A stretch of 49,322 nt of DNA, taken from positions 1 to 49,322 of the forward strand of contig CALFWR010000039.1 of assembly GCA_937928555.1 (NCBI GenBank). Reading direction: 5' to 3'. The notes beneath the pieces were generated by a model. It was not told the origin of the DNA, ran no database searches, and saw only the letters and a list, made by a program, of their open reading frames with translations. Below, one piece after another: positions 32,978 through 43,309 of the stretch (position 1 is its first letter; each line of letters begins with the position of its first letter). This stretch comes from an uncultured Pirellulaceae bacterium. Lineage in GTDB: Bacteria; Planctomycetota; Planctomycetia; Pirellulales; Pirellulaceae. Position numbers and translations under genes: made by a program.

Positions 32978-34912
32978 ATGAAAGCTGCATCCCCGCTCGC
33001 ACTTTTTCTGTTGACCTTTTTTATCGCTGTCCCAGCGCAGGCTCAGTCGGGATTTTGGTACCCGCGACCACAGGTGCCGCAAGCGCCGATGAGCTTTCCC
33101 GTTCAACCGCTGCAGGTTCCGGGAAACACGTGGTCGGTGCCGCAGTCTCAGGTTCCGCTGCCTCAGGTTCCATTATCGCAGGTGCCACTATCTCAGGCTC
33201 CGATTTACAGTGGAGTGCCGTTTGGTGCTGTCGAGCCGATGATTGTTCCACAGTCTTACGTTCCGCAGTCTTACGTTCCGCAGTCTTACATTCCACAGCC
33301 CATAGTCATGCCGCAGAGTGGAATGATTGTTCCGCAGTCGGCTTATCAGAGTTTGGGTCAGCCTGCCGCGGTTCAGGGAATTGGCGGAGTTGAGCTTAAA
33401 GAGACGATCATCAGTGAAGAGCCAGTCGACGGGATCATCATTGGGGTCGTGAAGGATGGCGGTATCGTTGTTGATCCGTCAAGCAATTATTCGCCGCAAT
33501 TATTCCAGGAAACAATTATCTCCGAGGAGCCACCGGTTGGCGCGTCGCCAGAGGCCACGATCGTCGGCGGGCTTGAAGAAGCACCGATGGCCGGAGGCGA
33601 AACCATTGAATCGATGCCCGATCCCGGGCAGATCGTCGAGATGCCCGGAGTAGACGAGCCTCTTTTTGTTGATCCGATTGACAATTCCGTTGTTGAAGTT
33701 GCGGGCTCAGAGGGCAAACCAGTGCTTCCTCCCTCGCTCGCGAAGGAACTTTCTGCGAGTGACGACAGCGAAGAGGCGCCGGGTCCGATGGCGGACACCG
33801 ATCGCGACGTCACGATGGCAAGTCAGTTGGCCGAATTCGAAAAGCAACGGGATGAAGCGGAAGCCAAAGCAATGTCCAAAATCGCAAAGCTTGAAAAAGA
33901 AGCCCAGGCGACGATGGTGAGACTCAAGAAGCAACGTGACCAGGCACTGGCTTTGGCGGAAAAGTCCAAACGAGCTGCTGAAAAAGCCGCCGGAAAAGCA
34001 ACGAAGCTTGCCACGGAAATGGAAAATTTCCGCAAGCAGAAAAAGGCTTTCGGTCGCGAAATGGAAAAGCGGATTGCGGCCCTTGAGGCGGAGCTTGCCA
34101 AGGCGAAGGCTGCCAACAAGGCGAGGCGTTCTGCTGGCAGGCCAACAACACGCGTTGCAGAGGCGGACAGGCAGGCAGATATGCTTCGCAAAAAAGTTGC
34201 CGCAGCACGCAAGAAGGCGCGTGCGTCGGCAGATGCTGCCAAACCCAAGGATGAGGCTTCGGATAGGGCTTCGAATATGGCCAAAGAGCAGATGGACATG
34301 CTTGAGGAGCGGGCTGCTGCGGCTCGCAAAAAAGCCCTCGCCGCTGCGGACAAGGCCAAGCCCAAGGTCAAGGCCAAGGGCAAGGATCAGGAGATGGCGG
34401 ATCAGCAGATGAGCATGCTTCAGCAGAAGGCTGCCGCTGCTCACGAAAAAGCCCTTGCCGCTGCCAAAGCGGCGGCCGTTGCGGAAAAGAAGGCTGCAAA
34501 GAAAAACAAGAAAACGTCTCAGGGCAAGAACGCGAAGAAGAAAGCGAAAAAGAAGCGAGAGAAAAAAGAGAAATCGAGCGACCAAGGCAAGGGGAAGGAT
34601 GCTGTTTCGCCAGAGCAGAGTCGGGACATGGCCACTGCCCGCAAGAACCTGGAAGAGAAGATCGCGGAATTGGAATCCGAGATGAAGGACCAGATGAAGG
34701 TCAGCGAGAAACGCGTCCGCGAGAGCGGAAAAAAGCGGGTGGCTCGGATGATCAAAGACGGCAAGAAAAAGAGTAGCAAGGAAGTCAAAGCTGCGAAGGC
34801 TCAGGTTGAAGATTCGGTAAAGCTAAGTGACCGGAAGTTGAGGGCGCGATTTGAGCGAAAGAAGCGGCGGTTGATGCGAGAGTTTGAAGAGAAAGCAAAG
34901 AAAGCAAAGTAG
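32978..34912 (+). CDS. Secreted Pro/Gln-repeat and Lys/Ala coiled-coil protein
   Basis: 644 residues. The signal peptide ends in VPAQAQ (about residues 1-23). Residues 25-130 are Pro/Val/Gln/Ser-rich with short repeats such as VPQSYVPQS and VPLSQ. A variable acidic linker follows, then from about 290 to the end a Lys/Ala/Glu coiled coil with near-repeats such as AAARKKALAAADKAKPK. It looks like an exported structural or cell-envelope protein; the family is not recognised. ATG 32978 was chosen because it places the signal peptide at the N-terminus; the upstream ATG-type frame start would add 13 residues. The upstream region carries several mobile elements. Confidence 0.75.
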   Translation: MKAASPLALFLLTFFIAVPAQAQSGFWYPRPQVPQAPMSFPVQPLQVPGNTWSVPQSQVPLPQVPLSQVPLSQAPIYSGVPFGAVEPMIVPQSYVPQSYVPQSYIPQPIVMPQSGMIVPQSAYQSLGQPAAVQGIGGVELKETIISEEPVDGIIIGVVKDGGIVVDPSSNYSPQLFQETIISEEPPVGASPEATIVGGLEEAPMAGGETIESMPDPGQIVEMPGVDEPLFVDPIDNSVVEVAGSEGKPVLPPSLAKELSASDDSEEAPGPMADTDRDVTMASQLAEFEKQRDEAEAKAMSKIAKLEKEAQATMVRLKKQRDQALALAEKSKRAAEKAAGKATKLATEMENFRKQKKAFGREMEKRIAALEAELAKAKAANKARRSAGRPTTRVAEADRQADMLRKKVAAARKKARASADAAKPKDEASDRASNMAKEQMDMLEERAAAARKKALAAADKAKPKVKAKGKDQEMADQQMSMLQQKAAAAHEKALAAAKAAAVAEKKAAKKNKKTSQGKNAKKKAKKKREKKEKSSDQGKGKDAVSPEQSRDMATARKNLEEKIAELESEMKDQMKVSEKRVRESGKKRVARMIKDGKKKSSKEVKAAKAQVEDSVKLSDRKLRARFERKKRRLMREFEEKAKKAK

Positions 34913-35061
34913 TCGTTTTCGGGAAGCGGCAGGTTGCAGGGTGCGCAATTGGAGTGAGGGCTTCCAGCGGTCGCCTTTTGCGCCAGGCGAGCCGTGTAGG
35001 TGAGCCGAGTCGCGCAAGCGGCCGGGTGGCAGTTGGCTTGACGCGTAATCAATCGGCAACG

Positions 35062-35092
35062 CACCCGAGGCCTTACAGCCAGCGGCTCACTT
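35062..35092. repeat. Dispersed repeat CACCCGAGGCCTTA
   Basis: CACCCGAGGCCTTACAGCC and the following AGCGGCTCACTT match the repeat at 27284-27314. It lies in the gap between the coiled-coil gene and the sulfatase gene. Confidence 0.65.
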
Positions 35093-35177
35093 GGATCCGG
35101 GGCAACTGGAACAAAACGGCGCTGAAGGAGGGCTTTCAGTCCTCGCCACGATGTGTGAAAGTGAAGTTGAGGTAAAC

Positions 35178-36665
35178 GTGAAAGTTAAATGCAGCGTTCT
35201 GGTCGGGGTTCTGTTTCTGCTGGTACACATTGCGTGCGGCAGTTTGGTGGCTGATGAAACTGCCAGGCCCAATGTCCTGTTTCTAATTTGCGACGATCTG
35301 AATTGTGATATCGGTTGCTACGGTCACCCACGGGTCAAAACGCCGAACATCGACGCGTTGGCGGCACGCGGTGTCCGCTTTGCCAACGCGCACTGCCAGT
35401 ATCCGCTTTGCGGACCTAGTCGGGCGTCGCTCATGTCGGGCTGGTATCCGGATCAGACGTGCATCCGTAACAACGTGATTCACTTGCGGGAGCGAGCTCC
35501 CAATGCGGTCACGATCCCGCAGCACTTTCGCCAGGCAGGGTACTTTGCCACACGGGTGGGAAAGATCTATCACTACAACGTTCCGCTGCACGTTGGAACC
35601 GGGGGTCACGATGATCCCAACTCGTGGAACAAAACCATCAACCCGCGCGGCAGCGACATGGACGACCTTGACGCCGGCAAGGTGTTTTCGCTTGTTCCCG
35701 GCAAATACGGCGGGACGATGTCCTGGTTGGCGGCCGAAGGAACCGACGAAGCGCAGACCGACGGGGTCGCCGCGACGGAAGTTATCCGGATCCTGCAAAA
35801 CCACAAACCGGGAGACAAGCCGTTCTTTCTGGCAGCGGGACTGTATCGTCCGCACACTCCGTATGTCGCGCCAAAAAAATGGTTCGACAAGTATCCCGCA
35901 GGCCAGATCAAAGTTCCCGCCGTGCCGGAAAACTACCTAGACACGATCCCGCAACCGGCTCGGGATTGCCTGTTAAAGAAAAAGGATCAAATCGACTTGG
36001 ACCCGGATTTGGCGAGGCAAGCCATCGGGGCTTACTACGCGTCGATCTCGTTTGCTGATTCGCAGTTGGGGCGAATTCTCGCCGCTCTGGAAAGTAGTGG
36101 CTTGAGCGACAACACGATTGTGCTGTTCACCTCCGATCATGGCTATCACATGGGCGAACATGGCCACTATCAAAAGCGGACTTTGTTTGAAAACGCGACG
36201 CGGGTTCCGTTGGTGATCGCGGGACCGGGAGTTGAAAAAGGTGGCGTCGCGCAGACGTTTGCCGAGATGGTGGACTTTTATCCGACGCTGTCGCAGCTGG
36301 CGGGGCTTTCGGATCGCAAAACGATTTCCGGGAAAAGCCTGGTCGCTGCGCTGAAGGATCCTGCTGCGATCGTGCGGGATTCGGCTTTCTCGCAATGCTA
36401 CGGCGGTTACTCGTTACGCGTCAAAGATTTCCGCATCACGATCTGGGGCAAGGACGGGCAAGCGGGCGTGGAGCTTTACGACCACCGCACCGACCCGGCA
36501 GAGATGGTCAACGTGGCGGGGCAGCAAGACTACCAGCAGATTCAAGACGCTCTGTTTGTCAGAATCAAAGAGCGAATCGCACAAGCAAGGCTTGCTCCCC
36601 AAGGTCAACAAAGAGTTGTAGGAAAAATTGAGCGGATGGTCCGGAAAAAGAAAACCAAAAAGTAG
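35178..36665 (+). CDS. Secreted sulfatase (iduronate-2-sulfatase-like)
   Basis: 495 residues. A signal peptide (CSVLVGVLFLLVHIACGSLVA) precedes the alkaline-phosphatase-superfamily core. RPNVLFLICDDLNCDIG gives the metal-binding Asp pair, CGPSRASL at about 78-85 is the C-x-P-S-R site whose Cys is converted to formylglycine, and GLYRPHTPYVAPKKW and LFTSDHGYHMGEHG supply further active-site and metal ligands. This fits iduronate-2-sulfatase-like enzymes that desulfate polysaccharides outside the cytoplasm. The GTG at 35178 is preceded by GAGG at 5 bases; an ATG at 35151 is an alternative. The GGH/GHD loop after HYNVPLHVG is also intact. Confidence 0.92.
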   Translation: MKVKCSVLVGVLFLLVHIACGSLVADETARPNVLFLICDDLNCDIGCYGHPRVKTPNIDALAARGVRFANAHCQYPLCGPSRASLMSGWYPDQTCIRNNVIHLRERAPNAVTIPQHFRQAGYFATRVGKIYHYNVPLHVGTGGHDDPNSWNKTINPRGSDMDDLDAGKVFSLVPGKYGGTMSWLAAEGTDEAQTDGVAATEVIRILQNHKPGDKPFFLAAGLYRPHTPYVAPKKWFDKYPAGQIKVPAVPENYLDTIPQPARDCLLKKKDQIDLDPDLARQAIGAYYASISFADSQLGRILAALESSGLSDNTIVLFTSDHGYHMGEHGHYQKRTLFENATRVPLVIAGPGVEKGGVAQTFAEMVDFYPTLSQLAGLSDRKTISGKSLVAALKDPAAIVRDSAFSQCYGGYSLRVKDFRITIWGKDGQAGVELYDHRTDPAEMVNVAGQQDYQQIQDALFVRIKERIAQARLAPQGQQRVVGKIERMVRKKKTKK

Positions 36666-36720
36666 CCCATCCGGGTTTGATGCGATGGGTGAACATCAGA
36701 GAGATCATTGCCATCGACAA

Positions 36721-36796
36721 TGAATGTAGTGGGATTCGCTGAATGTAGTGGGATTCGCTGAACGTGGTGGGATTCGCTGAACGTAGTGGGAGTCGC
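36721..36796 (+). repeat. Four tandem 19-bp repeats, TGAATGTAGTGGGATTCGC
   Basis: Four direct units at 36721, 36740, 36759 and 36778, with 0-2 changes each. The preceding 30 bases and the first unit also match 16440-16490. Noncoding, 55 bases after the sulfatase stop. Confidence 0.88.
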
Positions 36797-36924
36797 CAAA
36801 ATTCCTGATGGCATGCAAAAGGAATTCTGACGAATCCCGCGACGCTCTCCCGGTCGCCCATGAAATTCCCGGGAAGGACCAAAAAATAATGGGCAATGGT
36901 TTGCTTTTGGCCGCCTGTTTTGAT

Positions 36925-37111
36925 CCCGGATTATTCACGAGGCGTGGGCGTCAGAATCAGTACTGACAGTGATCCGTGACTCTGATGCGATGAAACGATC
37001 GCTGTGGTTTTCATGTACCGGATGATTTACTTTTCTTGTTGAAATTCAGCTTTTCCCTTGCTTCTGTTGGCCAGACGTAGAATCAACGCCCGTCGTCGTG
37101 AATAATTAGGG
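36925..37111 (-). mobile_element. 187-bp MITE-like element with perfect TTGAT duplication
   Basis: Full-length inverted type I copy; its right-hand end reads AATAATTAGGG (two changes). Perfect TTGAT duplication at 36920-36924 and 37112-37116. It lies 83 bases upstream of the large membrane-protein gene. Confidence 0.92.
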
Positions 37112-37194
37112 TTGATGCGGAGGATCGTCCCGACAGTAATAATGGGGACGTAGCGTCAAAGCCATTCTCGCGTTGCCGGTACTGACGGTCTGCC

Positions 37195-40100
37195 ATGGAA
37201 TTTCTAGTTTTCCTTTTTGCGATTCTGATATTCGCAATCTATGGCTTTGCCAGTTTTTGCGTCTGGTTGGTCAAACCCCGCAAGGACGAGCAGCGAAAAG
37301 AACCGACTGCCCTGGATGTTCCCAACGAAACCGATGATGTTCGCGGGGCCGAAAGAATACTTGAACATCTGTTGCTGACGGGAAAGATCAAGCACAGCCA
37401 GTACCGGCGGATTCGCGATTACCTGGAGCAGGAGTTCGAAGGAGTTTTGCAACGGAAGCGGATTGGTGAATCCGGTGAGAAAGTACCGGTGGAGATAATC
37501 CTTGACGATGAAGATGCGTCGGTGCGGTCTGCCGCAGTGCCGCCTGTTGAGGTGCCAGTTGTCGCGGCGCTGGTTGCAGCGCCGGGCCCTGGCAGCGAAA
37601 GGTCACACGATCGACCGGTTCATCCTCTCGATGCACCGGAAGATTCTGAAGCGGTGGAAGTTTTGGAACCTGCCGAGCCACGGCGAACGGTGGCCGAGAT
37701 GCTGGCCGGTTTCATGGAAAAGCGAAACATCCGCTGGGGAGAGCTTGCCAGTGGATTGCTGATTGTCGGCAGTGCGGTCGGTCTGGTGATCAGTTTGCGG
37801 GAAGAGTTGCGCGACCGTATTCCTTACTTTTCAGCGCTGGTGTTCATGTTGATCACTGCGGGTATTCACGCCGTTGGGGCTTACACGCTCAAGCGGTGGA
37901 AGCTGCGGAATACCAGTCGCGGTATCCTGCTGATTGGAATGCTTTTGATACCGCTGAACTTTGTCGCCGCCTGTATGCTCAACGGCGCACCCGAACAGCG
38001 ACGCTCGCTTGGTGATCCGCTGCTGTGGATCGCGGTCGTAACCGGCAGTGTGGCGTTTTCGGCGATGAGCTGGTTTTCGACTGGCAATCTGTTCCGGATT
38101 CGGCATATTGGAATTGCGATCGCGGTGGTTGTCAGTGGCCTGACTGTGCTTGTGGCCAACCGGATGGATGGATTTTCGTCGGCGATTGTTTCGACGTGGC
38201 TGCTGGCAGCAGCCAGTTTTTTGGCTTGGCACGTGGCGGTGCTGACGTCCGCGCCGGGGATTCTCAAAGGCCGATACGCAAGTGCCCGGTTTCGGGATCG
38301 CCTGTTGACGATCAGTGGAATCGGGCTTTTTGCGCTGATCTGTGTGGTGGCAATGTTTCTGATTCGCAGCGAGGATCGACTGCGTACGCTGTTGATGCTG
38401 ACGCCGTTGATTGCATCGGTTGGCATTGGGCTGGTGTTTGTAGGCGATCGACTTTCTGGACGTACTCAGGCGGTGACGGTGAAAGGGCTTAGGCCCGAAT
38501 CGGCGCGGACGACCAACTTTGTCGGTCGCAGCACCAACCTGATTGGCTGGACGACGTTTTTGCTGTCGGTGGCCGGTTCTTTGTTTCATCCGTTGGTAAC
38601 GGTAGCGACGGGAGTCGTTGTCGTCGTGATGGCTTGCGCGATCCGTGGTCAGCGACGCATCCCCGGCCTAGCAACTGCGGCGTGGGTTTCATTGGCCGCC
38701 ACGATCCTGATTGTGACGGCGGTTGCGTCGAATCGTATCGAGTCCGTTTCGTGGTCGAGTTTCCGGGAGCTTGTAGGCGGATTGTCGCACAGTCAATCCG
38801 GGTTTGCTTCGATGATCGTGGCGGCGATGGCACTGGTGGTGTCCTGGAGTTGGAATCGGCGGAAGGCCGCGTCAGCAGAAAGCCGATCGGACACGCTGGC
38901 GAGTTCAAGGTTAAGCGGCGTGATTCCCGAGTCCTTGCATCGATTCAGCGTCGCCCAGGTGTGTGCGATGGTTGCTGTGGTTGGCGGGTTGGTGTGGATG
39001 GTTTTTGCCAGTCTGATTCATCGGTCAGATTGGTTGGATGTCAACGCGGGAACTTTTTCGATTGGTTTGGCGGCGATTGGCGGATTGGTGCTGGTGGCGG
39101 TTCGGGCGGTGAGCGTTTCGCTGAAGTACGTTCTGGTTGGGTTGCTTGCCGGTGCCGGACTTCATTTGCTGCATTGGAATCAGTTCTTCAGCGAGCTGTT
39201 TTTGAATCGTTCCTGGTTGGGTGTGCCGGTGGCGGGTTATGACGCGAGGGCAATCAGCTATGCGGCGGGTGGCGCGCTTGCGGTCGGCGGATGCCTTTTT
39301 GTGGGGCGAAACCGGATTGTGTCCGAAAGCCATGATCCGCTGCGAATTTTTGGATGGTTGTTGGCCGCTGCTGCGGTTTGGTTTTCATTGACGGTCAGCC
39401 CTTTGCAGTCGACAGTGACCATTGGGGCGTTGATCGTTGCGGCGATCGGATGCGTGCTGCTGTACGCGGTCACGGTCCCGGGCAGATCCGGCGGGTTTGT
39501 GTTGATGGGGACGCAAGTTGTGATGTTGCTGGTGGCTGTTGGGTTGGTCGCCAACGCGGTCGTTCGGATGGGGATTGCTTCGTCGCTGGACACGCCACAC
39601 CATGCGCTGCTGCAGTTCGGGGTGCTGGCGACTGTGCTGACGGTGGTTCACAAAATTGGGTTGCGATTTGCAATCGGCGACTGGAAGTGGTTGTTGCGGG
39701 CGGTGGCCGGGCTGTTTCTGGTGTGGCTTGGGATTGGATTTGGAGTCCAGTGTTTTGTCGAGTTGGTCGCCGGGTTTGAAGGACAAGTCAGTGGCTGGAT
39801 GAATCCACGGGTTACTCTGTGGTCGCTTGTGGCCAGCTGCCTGGTGCTGCTGGTCGCTCAAATGTTCGTTGCCGAATCGACGACGCCGACTACCGATGGT
39901 GTTTTGGCGGGTCTGTTGGTGGTGGCGATGGTTGCTTCTGCGGCAGTTCTGTTTTTTGATTCACGCGCCGTTGCCACCGCTTGCCGCTGGCTTGTTCCCG
40001 GCGGAGTCGCAGTGGCGGCGGTGCTGATCGGATGCCGCAAACTGATGCCGCAGCGATGGCGACCCGCCTTGCTGCTTGGCGCCGATGATGCGGGCCAGCA

Positions 40101-43100
40101 ACGGATCATTAACGCGCTGCTGTCGGTGGCGGTGATTGTTGTGCTTGGGATTTCGACCGTCGCAATTGCGAGATTCCTGCTGGTCGGCGGCGGTGCACTT
40201 GGTGGCCCACTCAAGGAAACGTGGCTGGGGGATATGAGAAAAGATATCTCCTACGGTGGACCGGTGGGCTTGATCGTTGCCACGTTCATGTGGTTTGCGA
40301 TCACCGAGCGGCGAAGCTTTTTGGCGATGGCGGGTTCGGGGGTTTTTCAGTACGTGGTGCTGTTGTCCATCGTGCTGCTGTTTCTTTCTCCGCATCCAAA
40401 TTTGGAGTCGACATGGTTCCTGAACATCATGCAAGCTATTTCTTTGGGCATGACGGGTTACGGCATCGTGTGGCTGTGGCAGCGAGGGCGGATCGGACAG
40501 GGCGCGATCGACTTTGGCATGACTCGGGCGCTGTCGCGATGGAAAATGCTCGACGCCCACGCGATCATCAACGTGTTGTTGGTGCTGAGCATGGTGGTGT
40601 TGATCTTTCAGCGGTACTTCTTTTTTCCCACCGTATCGGGAGACTGGATCACGTCGGCGGGATCGTTTCTGGGGATTGGGTCTGCGATCGCCGTGACCGG
40701 GTTCGCGATTTTGCTTTGGCGGAACCATGTTTCGAGTTGGATGGATCTTTTTCTGCTGTTGGCCAGTCTGGCATGTGTGGCGTTTGTTGCTGCTGCGGTC
40801 GATCGATTTCAGTCAAACCGAAGCGGATACGTCGCGTGGAGTTCGTTTCGTGTGCTTGCCGGCGGAAGCCTGCTGACGACTGCGATGTTGGTGGTCAAGA
40901 CGCTGGTGCGACGACCTGCTGGCGGTGCGGGGCTGTTGGCGTTGAGGACTTCTTTGCCGCAGCATCGTAGTCGTTATAGCAGAATTGCGATCGGGGCTGC
41001 GATTGCTGTCAGCTTTCTGTTTTGCATTGCTGGAGCCGACGCCGATTCGGGAGGGAGTTGGGTGTATCTGACCGGAAGCGGTATCCTGATAATGGCGATG
41101 GCATGCCATGCGTATTTCTTTTGCGGTTGGTTTGTTGGTTTTGCAGTTCTGCCAATGGTTTGGGTTTTTGCAAGTCAGTTGGTGTCGACATTTGGCAGCC
41201 GTTTGGACGGTCAGCCCGGACCAACAGGCTACGAGGTGTTTCTTGCGCAGTTGGGTGCCACCGGGATGGTTGCTGCGTTGTGGATTGTGATCGATCGGCT
41301 TTCGAGTCGACTGAAGCAGATGCCGATGGGGTCGGGGTTCTTTGTGATGCCGGTGTTGGTCACTGTTGGCGGTGTTGTGTTGGCATTTGGAACGGCGACT
41401 TTGGCTCTGCTGACGGTAAACGACATTGAAGATTTTTCTGCCAGTGGTTTTCACTGGTTTGCGACTATCGGAATCGGTGCCACGTGGGTGGCGGGATTCT
41501 GGAGTCCACGGGCGCGTAGCCGGTTGTTCGCGGGGATCTTGATCGTCGCCTCGTTGATGACGTTGCTGATTTGTCTGCTGCCGGGAAGGGTAGTGGGCGA
41601 TCCTCCGATGCGGATGGCGCTGGCGTGCCTGGCGTGGGCTTTGACGCTGTTTGCTGTGGCTGTTGTTTGGGCGCGGATTGGCAATATTCGTGCCGGGGCG
41701 CAAAGGCTGCGGGTGGTTGGCGTTGACCGTTTCGAAAATGCGATTGAAGGACGGTTTCCGATCTGGATGCTGGCGGTCGGCGGGGTGGTCTTTGTGTTTG
41801 CGGCGGTCATCGTCTGGAACATCGACTCAAGGGCCTCGCGGATGACTGCAAGTTTTTCCACGCTGACGGTTGCCGTGGCGGCAATCGTTTTCTCATTGCG
41901 CAAGCCGGTGGCAGGGATTCAGCTATTCGCCATTTTGGCCGCTGTGGCGGCGTTTGTGTTGATAAGTATTTCCGGTGATGGGGTGGTTCATGCGGCGGCC
42001 AGCGGGATGACTGTTTTCCTTCGCGGGCTGTTCGTGCCGGCGTTGGCGGTCTTCATTTTCGGAGTCTTCGCAACCCGGTGGCTTGGTGCGGGCGATTGGT
42101 GGGCGGTTCCAATTCGGGACGCAACGGCAGTGCTTACGGTGACAACGCTGATAGGCAGTTTGGTGCTTCTGTTGTTTCAGTACGCGGAATTCGATTCTGA
42201 ACTGGGGTCCGGAATTGAGGTTCCGACCGCGATTGCCTGGTTTTTCATATTGTTCGGCATCGTCCTGGGATTGCTGACGATTGCGGTCGTGCCAAAGCGG
42301 GATCCGTTTGCGTTTTCGCTGGAGCGAAGGAAGGGATACGTCTACGTGGCGCAGTTGGTTTGCGTTATCGCCGCGGCGCACATCTATTTGTCGATGCCGT
42401 GGCTGTTGAAGACAGGGATTTTGAAGTACTGGCCTTATCTTGGGATCGCTGTGTCTTTGGCCGGCCTGTTGGTAAGTGAATTGCTCAAGCGTCGCGAACT
42501 GGAAGTGCTCAGTGAACCGGTGTACAACACCGCAGCTCTGATTCCGGTCCTGGTGGCGATCGGGTACTGGCTGGTGGACTCCCGGGCTGATGCTTCGCTT
42601 ACGTTTCTGTTAGCGGGTTTGATTTATTTGGGGATTGCGATTGGGCATCGTGCCGCGTGGTCTGGAGCGATGTCGATGTTATTGGGAAACATCTCGTTGT
42701 GGTTGTTCTACTCGGTCCATGCCATCGATTTCAGCAGCCACCCACAACTGTGGCTGATTCCGCCGGCGCTTTGTGTGCTACTGGCGACATGGTTTGAACG
42801 AAAGTGGCTTTCGCCGCAGCAATTGACGGCGATACGCTACGCCTGTGTGTTTACGATTTACCTGAGTTCAACGGCCGAAGTTCTGATCGATGGTTTTGGC
42901 CAGCAGCTTTGGCCGCCGATGGTGTTGGCGGTGTTGAGTCTGATCGGTATGGCGGCGGGGATCATGTTGCAAGTGCGTTCGTTTCTGTTTGTCGGTGCTG
43001 GGTTTTTGTTGTTGGCAATCATTGCGATGGTTTCCCATGCCCAGCAGAGGCTGGATCATGTTTGGCCGTGGTGGGCATTTGGCATCCTGATGGGGGCCGG

Positions 43101-43185
43101 AATTCTTGGGGTGTTTGGTTTTTTTGAGAAGCGCCGCAACGAATTGGTGTCCTTTGGCAAGCAGATGCGGGACTGGGATGGTTAG
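37195..43185 (+). CDS. Very large polytopic membrane protein, function unknown
   Basis: 1996 residues. A short N-terminal membrane segment, a charged linker (to about 170), then FMEKRNIRWGELASGLLIVGSAVGLVISL and a long series of hydrophobic segments that fill almost the whole remainder. The first part of this stretch resembles the large membrane proteins sometimes annotated as SCO7613 C-terminal-domain-like; I place no function on it. There are no obvious transporter, kinase or secretion motifs. It is followed 125 bases later by the glutamate dehydrogenase gene. Confidence 0.85.
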   Translation: MEFLVFLFAILIFAIYGFASFCVWLVKPRKDEQRKEPTALDVPNETDDVRGAERILEHLLLTGKIKHSQYRRIRDYLEQEFEGVLQRKRIGESGEKVPVEIILDDEDASVRSAAVPPVEVPVVAALVAAPGPGSERSHDRPVHPLDAPEDSEAVEVLEPAEPRRTVAEMLAGFMEKRNIRWGELASGLLIVGSAVGLVISLREELRDRIPYFSALVFMLITAGIHAVGAYTLKRWKLRNTSRGILLIGMLLIPLNFVAACMLNGAPEQRRSLGDPLLWIAVVTGSVAFSAMSWFSTGNLFRIRHIGIAIAVVVSGLTVLVANRMDGFSSAIVSTWLLAAASFLAWHVAVLTSAPGILKGRYASARFRDRLLTISGIGLFALICVVAMFLIRSEDRLRTLLMLTPLIASVGIGLVFVGDRLSGRTQAVTVKGLRPESARTTNFVGRSTNLIGWTTFLLSVAGSLFHPLVTVATGVVVVVMACAIRGQRRIPGLATAAWVSLAATILIVTAVASNRIESVSWSSFRELVGGLSHSQSGFASMIVAAMALVVSWSWNRRKAASAESRSDTLASSRLSGVIPESLHRFSVAQVCAMVAVVGGLVWMVFASLIHRSDWLDVNAGTFSIGLAAIGGLVLVAVRAVSVSLKYVLVGLLAGAGLHLLHWNQFFSELFLNRSWLGVPVAGYDARAISYAAGGALAVGGCLFVGRNRIVSESHDPLRIFGWLLAAAAVWFSLTVSPLQSTVTIGALIVAAIGCVLLYAVTVPGRSGGFVLMGTQVVMLLVAVGLVANAVVRMGIASSLDTPHHALLQFGVLATVLTVVHKIGLRFAIGDWKWLLRAVAGLFLVWLGIGFGVQCFVELVAGFEGQVSGWMNPRVTLWSLVASCLVLLVAQMFVAESTTPTTDGVLAGLLVVAMVASAAVLFFDSRAVATACRWLVPGGVAVAAVLIGCRKLMPQRWRPALLLGADDAGQQRIINALLSVAVIVVLGISTVAIARFLLVGGGALGGPLKETWLGDMRKDISYGGPVGLIVATFMWFAITERRSFLAMAGSGVFQYVVLLSIVLLFLSPHPNLESTWFLNIMQAISLGMTGYGIVWLWQRGRIGQGAIDFGMTRALSRWKMLDAHAIINVLLVLSMVVLIFQRYFFFPTVSGDWITSAGSFLGIGSAIAVTGFAILLWRNHVSSWMDLFLLLASLACVAFVAAAVDRFQSNRSGYVAWSSFRVLAGGSLLTTAMLVVKTLVRRPAGGAGLLALRTSLPQHRSRYSRIAIGAAIAVSFLFCIAGADADSGGSWVYLTGSGILIMAMACHAYFFCGWFVGFAVLPMVWVFASQLVSTFGSRLDGQPGPTGYEVFLAQLGATGMVAALWIVIDRLSSRLKQMPMGSGFFVMPVLVTVGGVVLAFGTATLALLTVNDIEDFSASGFHWFATIGIGATWVAGFWSPRARSRLFAGILIVASLMTLLICLLPGRVVGDPPMRMALACLAWALTLFAVAVVWARIGNIRAGAQRLRVVGVDRFENAIEGRFPIWMLAVGGVVFVFAAVIVWNIDSRASRMTASFSTLTVAVAAIVFSLRKPVAGIQLFAILAAVAAFVLISISGDGVVHAAASGMTVFLRGLFVPALAVFIFGVFATRWLGAGDWWAVPIRDATAVLTVTTLIGSLVLLLFQYAEFDSELGSGIEVPTAIAWFFILFGIVLGLLTIAVVPKRDPFAFSLERRKGYVYVAQLVCVIAAAHIYLSMPWLLKTGILKYWPYLGIAVSLAGLLVSELLKRRELEVLSEPVYNTAALIPVLVAIGYWLVDSRADASLTFLLAGLIYLGIAIGHRAAWSGAMSMLLGNISLWLFYSVHAIDFSSHPQLWLIPPALCVLLATWFERKWLSPQQLTAIRYACVFTIYLSSTAEVLIDGFGQQLWPPMVLAVLSLIGMAAGIMLQVRSFLFVGAGFLLLAIIAMVSHAQQRLDHVWPWWAFGILMGAGILGVFGFFEKRRNELVSFGKQMRDWDG

Positions 43186-43309
43186 CCGAAGGATGTGAAA
43201 ACCCTTCCCGGTCTAATACATACTTCGAAAGCCCTGTCGCCAAAACTCGCTTTTCAGGTATCTTCTGGGAGTCAATCATCCGCAAACGCCCGTTAGGGGG
43301 CAGTAATTC

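Noticed and set aside
40221-41703. Long frames on both strands inside the large membrane protein gene
   Set aside because: Shadows of the 1996-residue gene; His/Arg/Gln-rich products typical of the reverse strand of hydrophobic coding sequence.
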